The translations under genes were made by a program, and so were the position numbers. A DNA stretch of 45,647 nt from an uncultured Pelagibacteraceae bacterium (GTDB taxonomy: Bacteria; Pseudomonadota; Alphaproteobacteria; Pelagibacterales; Pelagibacteraceae): NCBI GenBank assembly GCA_902608975.1, contig CACLQI010000007.1:1-45647 (forward strand). Reading direction: 5' to 3'. Positions 15,269 to 23,162 of the stretch are shown here, in pieces (within the stretch, counting starts at the first letter, position 1; each line of letters opens with the position of its first letter). The notes under the pieces were generated by a model. That model searched no databases and was not told where the DNA came from. It was given only the letters and a program-made list of their open reading frames with translations.

Positions 15269-17665
15269 TTATGCCACCATGCTCTCAGCTTTTTGTAAGT
15301 CAACAGCAACAATTTGGCTAATACCTTTTTCAGGCATTGTTACACCATATAATCTATCCATTTTTGACATTGTTAGCGCATGATGAGTTACAATTATAAA
15401 TCTTGTACGTGTAATTTTTGTTAGTTCTTCTAGCAGATTACAAAATCTTGTGACATTAGCATCATCTAATGGTGCATCAACCTCATCTAATACACAAATT
15501 GGAGAGGGATTTGTAAGAAATACTGCAAAAATTAATGATAAAGCAGTTAAAGCCTGTTCGCCGCCTGATAATAAAGTTATAGACTGTAACCTCTTTCCTG
15601 GAGGACTTACTAAAAGTTCTAATCCTGCTTCCAATGGATCATCATCATCAACGAGTTCTAACTTTGCATTTCCTCCATTAAACAATTTTGTATAGACCTC
15701 ATTAAATTTTCTATTAACTTTTTCGAAGGCTTCTAAAAGTCTTTCTCGTCCCTTTTGATTGAGTTCATTAATACTTTCTTTTAATTTAATAATTGCAGTT
15801 ACTAAATCCTGTCTATCTTTTTCCATTTTCTTAATTTCTTCTTCATACTTATTTGTTTCTTCATCAGCTCTAAGATTTACTGATCCTAATTTTTCTCTTT
15901 CTCTCTTTTTTTCATCTAATTTTTCTTCTTGGCTTACTGCATCAGGTAATTCTTCAACATCTTTTAAATCTGAATTTTCAAAAATATTATTTTCATTTAA
16001 ATTCAATTCAACATCTACTCTATCCAACAAATCATCTTTTCTTTTTTTTAAACCTTCAACTGTTGCACTTGAACTAGCTTTTCTTTCTCTAATTTGTATA
16101 GTCTTTTCTTGAATTTCATTAAGTTCAGATCTTAAAGAATTTATTTTATTTTCTAATTCTTCAATTAAAATTTGATTTTCATTATTTTCACTTTCTGCAG
16201 ATCTTAAACTTTCTGAGATTTGACCTTTTTTTTCAGCTTGAGTTTGAGGTTGTTTTTCAAGTGCATTTAATTGATCTGATAATTTATTTTTTCTTTCATT
16301 GAGTTGATTTATCATCTTTTCGGAATTTGCCAGAAGGTTTTTCCAACTGTCTATTTCAGTATCTATAATCTTTATTCTTTCTTTTCTTTTTACAGACTCG
16401 TTTTTTATATTTTTGTTTTTACTGTAGCTATCTGCATATGCTTCAATGATTATTTTACAATTATCAAGAATGACTATTGCTTCATCATTTTTTTTTGCAT
16501 TTATTAGTTCTTTAACTTTATCAATCTCTATTTTTAATTTATTTTTTGTTTCATCCAAATCTTCGTTAGATTTCTTTTCAGTATCATAATATTTAGAGTC
16601 TATTTCAATTAATTCATTTTTTTCTTCTTTTAATCTTTTTTCATTAGATGTTGCGTCAATAACAATACTTTTTTCTCTATCAATATCTTCATCTATAGTG
16701 CTTAAAGATTTTTTTATATTCTGAATATCGGTTTGTATTCTTTCATTTTCTTCGTCAAGTCCTTTTAACTCAAGGTTTAGTCTTTGTAATTTTGATACAT
16801 TTTCAATGTTTTTTTCTCTTAGGGGAGACACTTTATCTGTTTCATCTTTAATTAATTTTTCAAAATTATTTATTTGATCATTGTAGGAATTGACTTCATT
16901 GTTTGCCTCATCGTTAATTTCATTTTCTAACTTAATTTCACTATCAATATCTTTGAGTCTTAAATAATAAAGTCCAGCTTCAATTTTTTTTATTGTTTCC
17001 GAAATAATTTTATACTTTGTTGCCTCCTCTGCTTGTTTTTGTAGGCTAATAAGCTGTTTTTCTTGTTGTCTTCTTAATTCATCAGCTCTTTTAAGATTGT
17101 TTTCTGCAGCTCCAAGTCTTAATTCTGCTTCATGTCTTCTCACGTGAAGTCCCGCAATACCAGCTGCCTCTTCTAAAATTGCTCTTCTGTCCGTTGGTTT
17201 AGCTGTTACCAATGCGCCAATACGGCCTTGACTAATTATTGAGGGTGAGTGTGCACCCGTAGATAGATCAGCAAAAAACATCTGTGCATCTTTTGCTCTA
17301 ACTTCTTTTTCATTAATATAAAATTTCGATCCTTTATCTTTTTCGATCTTTCTTCTTATTTCAACTTCATCAAGATTTTTATATTGTATCGGTCCATCTT
17401 TATTTTCGTTTTTAATACCAACCAAAACCTCAGCAATATTTTTTGAAGGTTTATTTGATGTCCCTGAAAAAATAACATCTTCCATTCCAGATCCACGCAT
17501 GCTTTTGGCGGAAGTTTCTCCCATTACCCATCTTAGCGATTCTACAATATTTGATTTACCACAACCATTTGGCCCTACTATTCCAGTTAAGCCATTCTCA
17601 ATAAGAATAGTTGTTTTTTCTGCAAATGACTTAAATCCATTAAGCTGGATTTTTTTAAACTCCAT
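15269..17665 (-). CDS. smc: Chromosome segregation protein Smc, short form without a recognisable hinge
   Basis: Structural-maintenance-of-chromosomes ATPase. Both head halves are intact: Walker A GPNGCGKSN (31-39), the QGRIGALVTAKPTDRRAILEEAAG block near 145-170, signature LLSGGEQALTALSL (near 698-711), Walker B ICVLDEVDAP (near 723-732) and the switch His in VTHH. Between them is about 500 residues of charged coiled coil. At 798 aa the protein is roughly 350 shorter than usual Smc (about 1150), and I cannot find the globular hinge, with its conserved glycines, in the middle. It is one uninterrupted frame with alphaproteobacterial head wording. It lies between a dsbA-like gene and atpI. Confidence 0.93.
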   Translation of the reverse strand: MEFKKIQLNGFKSFAEKTTILIENGLTGIVGPNGCGKSNIVESLRWVMGETSAKSMRGSGMEDVIFSGTSNKPSKNIAEVLVGIKNENKDGPIQYKNLDEVEIRRKIEKDKGSKFYINEKEVRAKDAQMFFADLSTGAHSPSIISQGRIGALVTAKPTDRRAILEEAAGIAGLHVRRHEAELRLGAAENNLKRADELRRQQEKQLISLQKQAEEATKYKIISETIKKIEAGLYYLRLKDIDSEIKLENEINDEANNEVNSYNDQINNFEKLIKDETDKVSPLREKNIENVSKLQRLNLELKGLDEENERIQTDIQNIKKSLSTIDEDIDREKSIVIDATSNEKRLKEEKNELIEIDSKYYDTEKKSNEDLDETKNKLKIEIDKVKELINAKKNDEAIVILDNCKIIIEAYADSYSKNKNIKNESVKRKERIKIIDTEIDSWKNLLANSEKMINQLNERKNKLSDQLNALEKQPQTQAEKKGQISESLRSAESENNENQILIEELENKINSLRSELNEIQEKTIQIRERKASSSATVEGLKKRKDDLLDRVDVELNLNENNIFENSDLKDVEELPDAVSQEEKLDEKKREREKLGSVNLRADEETNKYEEEIKKMEKDRQDLVTAIIKLKESINELNQKGRERLLEAFEKVNRKFNEVYTKLFNGGNAKLELVDDDDPLEAGLELLVSPPGKRLQSITLLSGGEQALTALSLIFAVFLTNPSPICVLDEVDAPLDDANVTRFCNLLEELTKITRTRFIIVTHHALTMSKMDRLYGVTMPEKGISQIVAVDLQKAESMVA

Positions 17666-17672
17666 TACAGAA

Positions 17673-18254
17673 CTATATCAGCTTTTCTATTGTTTTTTTT
17701 AAATTTTTATATGTTAGTGGTTTATCGAACTTTTTTTCATTGATAATTATTGTAGGAGTTGAATCTACTTTATATTTTGTAACTCCTTCGATTCGTTGCT
17801 CCAGGATATAATCTTCCAAAAGCTTATTATTTAAACATTTTTCAAAATTCAATGTAATATTTTCGTCTTCAATTATTTTTTTTAAATTTGTATTAAGATC
17901 TTCTATTTTTTCACCTTGGACCCAATCATTTTGTTTTTCGTACAGAAGGTGTAAAATTTTTGAACTCCCATCGTTATTACAATGTGCAATTTTTGAAGCA
18001 TTTAGTGCAGCCAAATCTAATGGAAAACTTTTAAATACAATTTTCACAATTTTATTGTCGATAAAATCCTTTTTTAATTTTGGGTATATTTTTGTATGAA
18101 AAGAAGCACAATGAGAACAAGTTAAAGATTCAAAAACTATTATTTCTATTTTAGCATTCTCATTGCCCTCATATATAGAATTTATATTTGTATCAGATTT
18201 TATAGGCAAAAATATAAAAATACTTGTTATAGTGAGTAAAAATATTTTTTTCAT
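17673..18254 (-). CDS. DsbA-family thiol-disulphide oxidoreductase, exported
   Basis: Thioredoxin-fold protein expected in the periplasm, where it would oxidise or isomerise disulphides. There is a signal peptide (MKKIFLLTITSIFIFLPIKS). The active site is CSHC in FESLTCSHCASFH, and the cis-proline loop reads VDSTPTIIIN, both normal for the DsbA/Com1-like group. Length 193 aa. Its ATG overlaps the dciA stop by 4 bp, and smc follows after 7 bp; this dciA-dsbA-smc order beside mutY is common in alphaproteobacteria. The physiological partner is unknown. Confidence 0.88.
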   Translation of the reverse strand: MKKIFLLTITSIFIFLPIKSDTNINSIYEGNENAKIEIIVFESLTCSHCASFHTKIYPKLKKDFIDNKIVKIVFKSFPLDLAALNASKIAHCNNDGSSKILHLLYEKQNDWVQGEKIEDLNTNLKKIIEDENITLNFEKCLNNKLLEDYILEQRIEGVTKYKVDSTPTIIINEKKFDKPLTYKNLKKTIEKLI

Positions 18255-18598
18255 TTTTTTTTATCTTTAAATGTTGTTAGTTTAATTTTGTTAATAAATT
18301 CATAACCAAGAAACTTATTTATTCTATCTATTAGAAATTTTCTAGAATATTCAACATCTACTTCACGACCTCTTTTAACCATTAAATTTAGTCTTTTTGT
18401 TAATTTTTCTTTAGATTTTGGGTAACAGGCACTTGAAAGATCATTTCCAGCGATTTTCTTCCAGTTATCAACAATTTTTGAATAAATTTTTGCTTTTTTA
18501 AAAATAGTTTCTTTAATATTTTTAGGCAAGCTATCTTTAAATGATCTTAGGCCTTGAATTGATTTTTTTCTCTGCCTAGTATTGTTTTTTAAACGCAT
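18251..18598 (-). CDS. DciA-like protein (DUF721), putative helicase loader
   Basis: Small protein of the DUF721 group, which includes DciA, the ancestral loader of the replicative helicase DnaB. The family core is visible as KIVDNWKKIAGNDLSSACYPKS (about residues 40-61), followed by a strand-rich part with VDVEYSRKFLIDRINKFLG. The N-terminal 30 residues are basic. Its start codon directly abuts the divergent mutY start (CATATG at 18596-18601), so its promoter must lie inside mutY. It begins the 15-gene minus-strand run. Confidence 0.8.
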   Translation of the reverse strand: MRLKNNTRQRKKSIQGLRSFKDSLPKNIKETIFKKAKIYSKIVDNWKKIAGNDLSSACYPKSKEKLTKRLNLMVKRGREVDVEYSRKFLIDRINKFLGYEFINKIKLTTFKDKKK

Positions 18599-19588
18599 AT
18601 GAAGAAAGAAAACATATCAAAAAAAATTCTATTTTGGTACGATAATAATAGAAGAATTCTTCCCTGGAGAAAATTCAAATCAAAAAAAAATAAAAATTAC
18701 TACACATTAGTAAGTGAATTTATGCTTCAACAAACACAGGTTAGGACAGTAATCCCTTATTTTGAAAATTTTATTAAAAAAATTCCAAATTTTAAAAAAC
18801 TTTCAAATATAAATGATGAGCAGTTAATGAAATGTTGGCAAGGACTTGGATATTATTCAAGAGCAAGAAATCTAAAAAAAACTGCGAAAAAAATATTTTC
18901 TAATTTTAAAGGAAAGTTACCAAATAATTTAGAGGATCTTAAAAGTCTTCCAGGAATTGGAGATTATACAGCAAACGCTATATTGGCTATAGCTTTCAAT
19001 AAGCCGGTAATTCCATTGGATGGAAATATTGAAAGAGTATTAAAGAGATTATTTTATCTTAAAAAGGAAAATGAAATTTCTAAGAATAATTTAAACAAAA
19101 AAAAATCTTTCTTTGGCTTTTCAAAAAGATCTGATGATTATGCCCAAGCTATAATGGAGATAGGAGCAACTATCTGTAAGCCTATATCTCCTTTGTGTGA
19201 CAAATGTCCTTTACAAAAAAATTGTATTTCATTTAAAAAAAATGATTTTAAAATAAAACCTAAAAATAAATTTAATAAAATAAAATATTTTGAGGCAAAA
19301 ATTTATAATAGTAATGATAAATATTTATTAATAAAAAATAATAAATTTAATTTTTTAAGAAACCTACTCATCTTTCCAATGAATGAAGTTAAAAAAGATC
19401 AGTTTAAATCTTCAATTGATAAGAAAATAAATATTAAAATGTCAAATATGGATATGAAAATTATTTTAAATAAAAACAATAGAAATAAAAAAATAAAAGG
19501 TGACTTTATGCTAGATAAATATAATATTAATAAAATAATTTTACCATCGTTTACTAAAAAAATATTTAAAACTATTTCAAAACATTAA
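18599..19588 (+). CDS. mutY: A/G-specific adenine glycosylase
   Basis: Removes adenine mispaired with 8-oxoguanine. Key residues: E40 in SEFMLQQTQV, helix-hairpin-helix LPGIGDYTANAI (117-128), catalytic D141 in IPLDGNIERV and the [4Fe-4S] ligands C193, C200, C203 and C209 (C-x6-C-x2-C-x5-C). The C-terminal NUDIX-like 8-oxoG recognition domain is present but short and degenerate, with the whole protein 329 aa. The start at 18599 is needed for the conserved FWYDNNRRILPWR helix. The ATG touches the divergent dciA start, so no upstream untranslated space exists between the genes. Confidence 0.95.
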   Translation: MKKENISKKILFWYDNNRRILPWRKFKSKKNKNYYTLVSEFMLQQTQVRTVIPYFENFIKKIPNFKKLSNINDEQLMKCWQGLGYYSRARNLKKTAKKIFSNFKGKLPNNLEDLKSLPGIGDYTANAILAIAFNKPVIPLDGNIERVLKRLFYLKKENEISKNNLNKKKSFFGFSKRSDDYAQAIMEIGATICKPISPLCDKCPLQKNCISFKKNDFKIKPKNKFNKIKYFEAKIYNSNDKYLLIKNNKFNFLRNLLIFPMNEVKKDQFKSSIDKKINIKMSNMDMKIILNKNNRNKKIKGDFMLDKYNINKIILPSFTKKIFKTISKH

Positions 19589-20721
19589 TGAAAAAAATTG
19601 CTATAATTGGATGTGGAATTTCGGGTTTATATTTTGCAAATCAATTACAAGATAAAAAAAATTATGATTACATTATTTATGAAAAAAAAGCTGAACTTGA
19701 TTTAAATGATGGGTATGGAATACAGCTTTCAGTTAATAGCATTGAATTACTTAACGAAATAGGATTTAGCAATATAGCTGCTAAAGAAATTTCGTTTCCA
19801 AAAAAAGTTAATTTTTTAGAGGCAAAAACTTGTAAAAAAATATGCGATATAGATATTTCTAAATTTAACAGTGAAAATAAAAGATACACTACTCTCAAAA
19901 GGTCACTTTTGATTAAATTCCTTTTAGATAAAATTTCGGCTGAAAAAGTAAAATACAATGTAGAAATAATTGGAATAGAACATGGCAAGAAAATTAAACT
20001 TTCTTTATCAAATAACTCAACCGAAGAATTTGATTATCTAGTTGTTTCTGATGGAGTTTTTTCAAAAACAAAGTCAATTATTTTAGCAAAAGACACAAGT
20101 CCAAAGTTTTTTAATTCGGTAGCTTTAAGAGGCAATATTAAAAATATAGATAGTAACGATATTTCAGTATATCTAGGTCCAAATTTCCACTTTGTTACAT
20201 ATCCAGTAAATCAAAATGGTGAATTTAATTTCATATCTATAATCAGAAAAAAGCTTAGCAATAATGAAATTTTTGACCAAAAGCTTTTTGAAAGTAGTGT
20301 ATTTTTAAAATCTCTGAGTAATGAAATACATCAAAAAACATCTCTAAATTTGGAAAATAAGTTAAAAAATTTTAAATCTTTTCCTGTTTATGTAAGTGAA
20401 AAATTTGAGGATTTTAATTACAAAAATATCTATTTTATTGGAGATGCATTATTTACTTTCCCCCCATCATTTGCTCAAGGTGCATCTCAATCAATAGAAG
20501 CAGGCAAAGAAGTCTTTGAGGAAATAAAGAATAATAATGACAGTTATTATAAAAAAAGACGATTAAAAATTAAAAAAATTAATTTGAGATCAAAACTAAA
20601 CTATTTTGTTTTTCATCTTTCAAACCCTTTTATGGTTTTCTTTAGGAATTTAATTTTAAAAAAATTGGTTAATAATAAAAATTTTTTAGATAACTATTTA
20701 GGTAAAATTTATAGGAATTAA
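19588..20721 (+). CDS. FAD-dependent monooxygenase (UbiH/PHBH-like fold)
   Basis: Probable flavoprotein aromatic hydroxylase. It has the N-terminal dinucleotide motif AIIGCGISGLYFANQL (4-19), a YLVVSDGVFSKTKSI segment equivalent to the family DG motif, and the flavin ribityl site GDALFTFPPSFAQGASQSIEA, a variant of GDAAH-P-GQG. The substrate cannot be told from sequence; ubiquinone-ring hydroxylation is one option, and the degenerate GDA motif (Phe for His) argues for caution. It starts on the last base of mutY and ends 4 bp inside the convergent ccrM gene. Confidence 0.75.
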   Translation: MKKIAIIGCGISGLYFANQLQDKKNYDYIIYEKKAELDLNDGYGIQLSVNSIELLNEIGFSNIAAKEISFPKKVNFLEAKTCKKICDIDISKFNSENKRYTTLKRSLLIKFLLDKISAEKVKYNVEIIGIEHGKKIKLSLSNNSTEEFDYLVVSDGVFSKTKSIILAKDTSPKFFNSVALRGNIKNIDSNDISVYLGPNFHFVTYPVNQNGEFNFISIIRKKLSNNEIFDQKLFESSVFLKSLSNEIHQKTSLNLENKLKNFKSFPVYVSEKFEDFNYKNIYFIGDALFTFPPSFAQGASQSIEAGKEVFEEIKNNNDSYYKKRRLKIKKINLRSKLNYFVFHLSNPFMVFFRNLILKKLVNNKNFLDNYLGKIYRN

Positions 20722-21791
20722 TTATTAGGTCTTAGCCTTTGTCTTAATTCATCTATTGGTCTAAGAGAATTTCCAGATTTATAGTGCCAATAAGTCCAAC
20801 CATTACAACTTTCAGCACCTAATATTTTAGCTGCAACTTTATGAATCGATCCTTCAGATTTCTGGTATTTAATACTTCCATCCACCATAATTTTTGCATT
20901 AATTTTTTTCTTCTGATCATATATTTCTGTACCAGGTCGAATTACACCCATTTCCACTAATGAACCAAAAGGAATTCTAGGTTTGGATCTATTATTTTCT
21001 AAAGTATCCAAATACTCATCTTCTATTGGCTTTGTATTTTTTATTCTTTTGTAAGAAGCTTCAAAATAAGTTTTATCTTTTTCAATTCCACAAAAAATTC
21101 TTCCAAGTTTTTTTGCAACTACAGCGGTAGTACCAGATCCTGAAAACGGATCCAGAATAAAATCATTTTTGTTTGTAGAAGCCAAAAGTATTCGATGTAG
21201 TAATGCTTCTGGTTTTTGGGTGGAGTGTACTTTTTTACCTTTTTCTTTTAATCTTTCGTTCCCGTTACAAATAGGCATGTTCCAAGTCGATCTCATTTGA
21301 AGATCATCATTTAAACATTTTAATGATTGGTAATTAAAAGTATATTTTGATTTTTCATCTTTAGATGCCCAAATTAAAGTTTCGTGAGCATTTGTAAATC
21401 TTGTCCCTCTAAAATTTGGCATTGGATTATTTTTGTTCCAAACTACATCATTTAGTATCCAAAAACCTAAATCTTGAATTTTTGTGCCAACTCTAAAAAT
21501 ATTATGATAGCTTCCTATAACCCAAATACTTCCATTTTTCTTTAAAACTCTTTTACACTCTTGAAGCCAATTAATTGTAAAATCGTCGTAAGTTTTAAAA
21601 CTTTCAAATTTGTCCCATTTATCATTTACTGCATTTACTTTAGATCTATCAGGTCTAACTAATTGTTTTTTTAACTGCAAATTGTATGGAGGATCAGCAA
21701 ATATAAGATTAAAAGTTTCATCAGGGATTTTTTTTAGTTCTTTAAGACTATCCCCATTAATAATTTTGTTTTTTAAATTTAAGTTAATCAT
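20718..21791 (-). CDS. ccrM: Cell-cycle DNA adenine methyltransferase, GANTC-specific
   Basis: Beta-class N6-adenine methylase that methylates GANTC after replication in alphaproteobacteria and controls cell-cycle genes. The catalytic DPPYNLQL (33-40) precedes the AdoMet-binding DPFSGSGTT (213-221), the beta-class order. The C-terminal CcrM-specific domain (about 265-355) contains PFGSLVEMGVIRPG, GSIHKVAAKILG and CNGWTYWH, which separates it from ordinary HinfI-like enzymes. Length 357 aa is standard. It has its own promoter region at 21792-21876, carrying several GANTC sites (see separate entries), so feedback by its own methylation is likely. Confidence 0.96.
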   Translation of the reverse strand: MINLNLKNKIINGDSLKELKKIPDETFNLIFADPPYNLQLKKQLVRPDRSKVNAVNDKWDKFESFKTYDDFTINWLQECKRVLKKNGSIWVIGSYHNIFRVGTKIQDLGFWILNDVVWNKNNPMPNFRGTRFTNAHETLIWASKDEKSKYTFNYQSLKCLNDDLQMRSTWNMPICNGNERLKEKGKKVHSTQKPEALLHRILLASTNKNDFILDPFSGSGTTAVVAKKLGRIFCGIEKDKTYFEASYKRIKNTKPIEDEYLDTLENNRSKPRIPFGSLVEMGVIRPGTEIYDQKKKINAKIMVDGSIKYQKSEGSIHKVAAKILGAESCNGWTYWHYKSGNSLRPIDELRQRLRPNN

Positions 21792-21804
21792 TTTATAAAA
21801 AACA

Positions 21805-21833
21805 ATTAGACTCTAGCCTAGAGTCATCGTCAA
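21805..21833 (-). promoter_or_regulatory. Predicted ccrM promoter with GANTC sites
   Basis: On the minus strand TTGACG (21828-21833) and TCTAAT (21805-21810) are separated by exactly 17 bases, each differing from the sigma-70 consensus by one base. The predicted RNA start is near 21798, leaving a leader of well under 10 nt before ATG 21791. A GANTC site at 21809-21813 overlaps the -10 box and another at 21821-21825 lies in the spacer. In Caulobacter the ccrM promoter also contains GANTC sites whose methylation lowers transcription. Confidence 0.65.
21809..21825. repeat. Perfect palindrome with a GANTC site at each end
   Basis: GACTCTAG-C-CTAGAGTC is an 8-1-8 perfect inverted repeat that almost fills the ccrM promoter spacer. 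Both ends are CcrM target sites. It could be a binding site for a dimeric regulator, or in RNA a short hairpin, though most of it should lie upstream of the RNA start. Confidence 0.75.
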
Positions 21834-21850
21834 CCTGAGATTGAAATAAT

Positions 21851-21888
21851 TTGAGTCCTAATAGTTATGTAAAATATTAAGGACTCAA
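21851..21888 (-). terminator. Hairpin at the end of rnhB, possible terminator
   Basis: TTGAGTCCT (21851-21859) pairs with AGGACTCAA (21880-21888) as a 9-bp stem, and with one bulge the pairing extends inward through AATA/TATT. The rnhB stop codon lies inside the upstream arm. Read on the minus strand it is followed by ATTATTT, a weak U-rich stretch. Both arms contain a GANTC site. It may end rnhB transcription ahead of the ccrM promoter; a regulatory DNA role is the alternative. Confidence 0.45.
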
Positions 21889-22446
21889 CATGTTGTGTAC
21901 TGGCTTAAATGTTTTTCTGTGGTATTTTGTGACTCCAAATTTTTTAATAGCCTTGAGATGTTTGTTGGTTCCATACCCAGCATTTTTGTCCCAACTATAA
22001 TTTTTGTACTTTTTCGAAATTTTTGTTATTAAACGATCCCTTGATACTTTTGCTACTATTGATGCCGCTGAAATTTCAGATATTTTTTGATCGCCTTTAA
22101 TTATATTCTTAATTTTGTAATTTTGTAATTTTGGAACTTTGTTTCCATCCACTAAGACTAATCTTGGTTTTTTTTTAAGTTTTTTAATTGCTCTTTTCAT
22201 AGCTAATAAACTAGCATTTAAAATATTTAATTTTTCTATTTCAATTATTGATGCAGACCCAACAGCCCAAAATGAATTTTTTTTAATATACTTCTCTAAA
22301 ATTTCCCGTTTAGTTTTTGATAATTTTTTAGAGTCTTTAATTTCTTTTTTGTTTATTTTACTATTTAATATTACAGCAGCAGCAAAAACTGGGCCGACTA
22401 AACTACCTCTTCCAACTTCATCAACTCCTGCTATGAGTTTTTTCAT
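21877..22446 (-). CDS. rnhB: Ribonuclease HII
   Basis: Nicks DNA at embedded ribonucleotides and degrades RNA-DNA hybrids. The diagnostic acidic motif is AGVDEVGRGSLVGPV (6-20); further carboxylates are in LVLVDGNKVP and SIVAKVSRDRLI, the usual type 2 RNase H pattern. The C-terminal GYGTNKHLKAIKKFGVTKYHRKTF is also conserved. At 189 aa it is slightly short. It starts directly after the udg stop with no gap, and is followed by ccrM, a common alphaproteobacterial neighbour. A second RNase H, rnhA, is at 6269-6691. Confidence 0.96.
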   Translation of the reverse strand: MKKLIAGVDEVGRGSLVGPVFAAAVILNSKINKKEIKDSKKLSKTKREILEKYIKKNSFWAVGSASIIEIEKLNILNASLLAMKRAIKKLKKKPRLVLVDGNKVPKLQNYKIKNIIKGDQKISEISAASIVAKVSRDRLITKISKKYKNYSWDKNAGYGTNKHLKAIKKFGVTKYHRKTFKPVHNMLSP

Positions 22447-23151
22447 TTAAATATTAATATTTAATTCTTCAATTTTTTTTCTGATATTCTTTAAGTCTTC
22501 CCAAGAATATTTTTTTTGATCTGATTGTCGCAGTAAATATGCAGGATGAAAAGTTATTATTGTAAGATAAGTTTTATTATTAATAATTACTTCTTTCCAA
22601 TTGCCTCTTTCTTTTGAAATTTTAATTTTTGATCCAAATAATGATTCCATAGCGGTACTTCCCATGAGTACTAATATTTTTGGATCAATTATTGAAATAT
22701 GATTTCTTAAAAAGTTAGAATATTTTGTTATTTCATCTGGCTCAGGTTTTCTATTATTTGGTGGCCTAAAATTTACAACGTTAGTTATGTAGATATTTTT
22801 TCTGTTGATATTTATTGCTTTAAGCATTTTATTTAACAGCATTCCTGCATCACCCACAAAAGGCTTGCCTAGTTCGTCTTCTTTTTGACCGGGCCCTTCA
22901 CCAACAATCATTATAGAACTATTAATATTACCATCAGCAAAGACTATTTTTGATGCATTTTTTTTAAGTTCACAATTTTGAATATTTTGAATTTTTTCCT
23001 TTAATTCGTTTAATTTTTCAATTTTATTTGCAACCAAAGGTTCATTTTTTAGCCTATTGATTGGGCTATCACTAAAAATATAATCTAAATCATAAGAATT
23101 AATAATTTCTCTATTGATTAAGTTATTTTGATCTAATATTTTTTTAACCAT
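22447..23151 (-). CDS. Uracil-DNA glycosylase, family 4-like, without Fe-S cysteines
   Basis: Base-excision repair enzyme that removes uracil from DNA. The active-site motif is VGEGPGQKEDELGKPFVGDAG (about 82-102), then NVVNFRPPNNRKPEP and the C-terminal FHPAYLLRQ. The order and wording match alphaproteobacterial family 4 members. Family 4 enzymes usually bind a [4Fe-4S] cluster with four cysteines, but this protein has a single Cys (QNCELK); the place of the later conserved Cys is Tyr in EITKYSNFL. It may therefore be cluster-free. It starts 11 bp from the divergent TPR gene. Confidence 0.88.
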   Translation of the reverse strand: MVKKILDQNNLINREIINSYDLDYIFSDSPINRLKNEPLVANKIEKLNELKEKIQNIQNCELKKNASKIVFADGNINSSIMIVGEGPGQKEDELGKPFVGDAGMLLNKMLKAININRKNIYITNVVNFRPPNNRKPEPDEITKYSNFLRNHISIIDPKILVLMGSTAMESLFGSKIKISKERGNWKEVIINNKTYLTIITFHPAYLLRQSDQKKYSWEDLKNIRKKIEELNINI

Positions 23152-23162
23152 AAAATATATTC

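Noticed and set aside
15759-16112. Ser/Phe-rich plus-strand ORF of 117 codons
   Set aside because: Antisense to the Smc coiled coil; the composition is what reversed Lys/Glu-rich codons give.
15269-17665. Short Smc caused by frameshift or truncation
   Set aside because: N-terminal and C-terminal head halves are both complete in one uninterrupted frame, so the shortening is an internal loss.
19588-20721. Assigning the flavoprotein as UbiH or another ubiquinone hydroxylase
   Set aside because: Fold motifs are clear but the GDA-P-GQG motif is degenerate and no ubi gene is adjacent, so no specific function is claimed.
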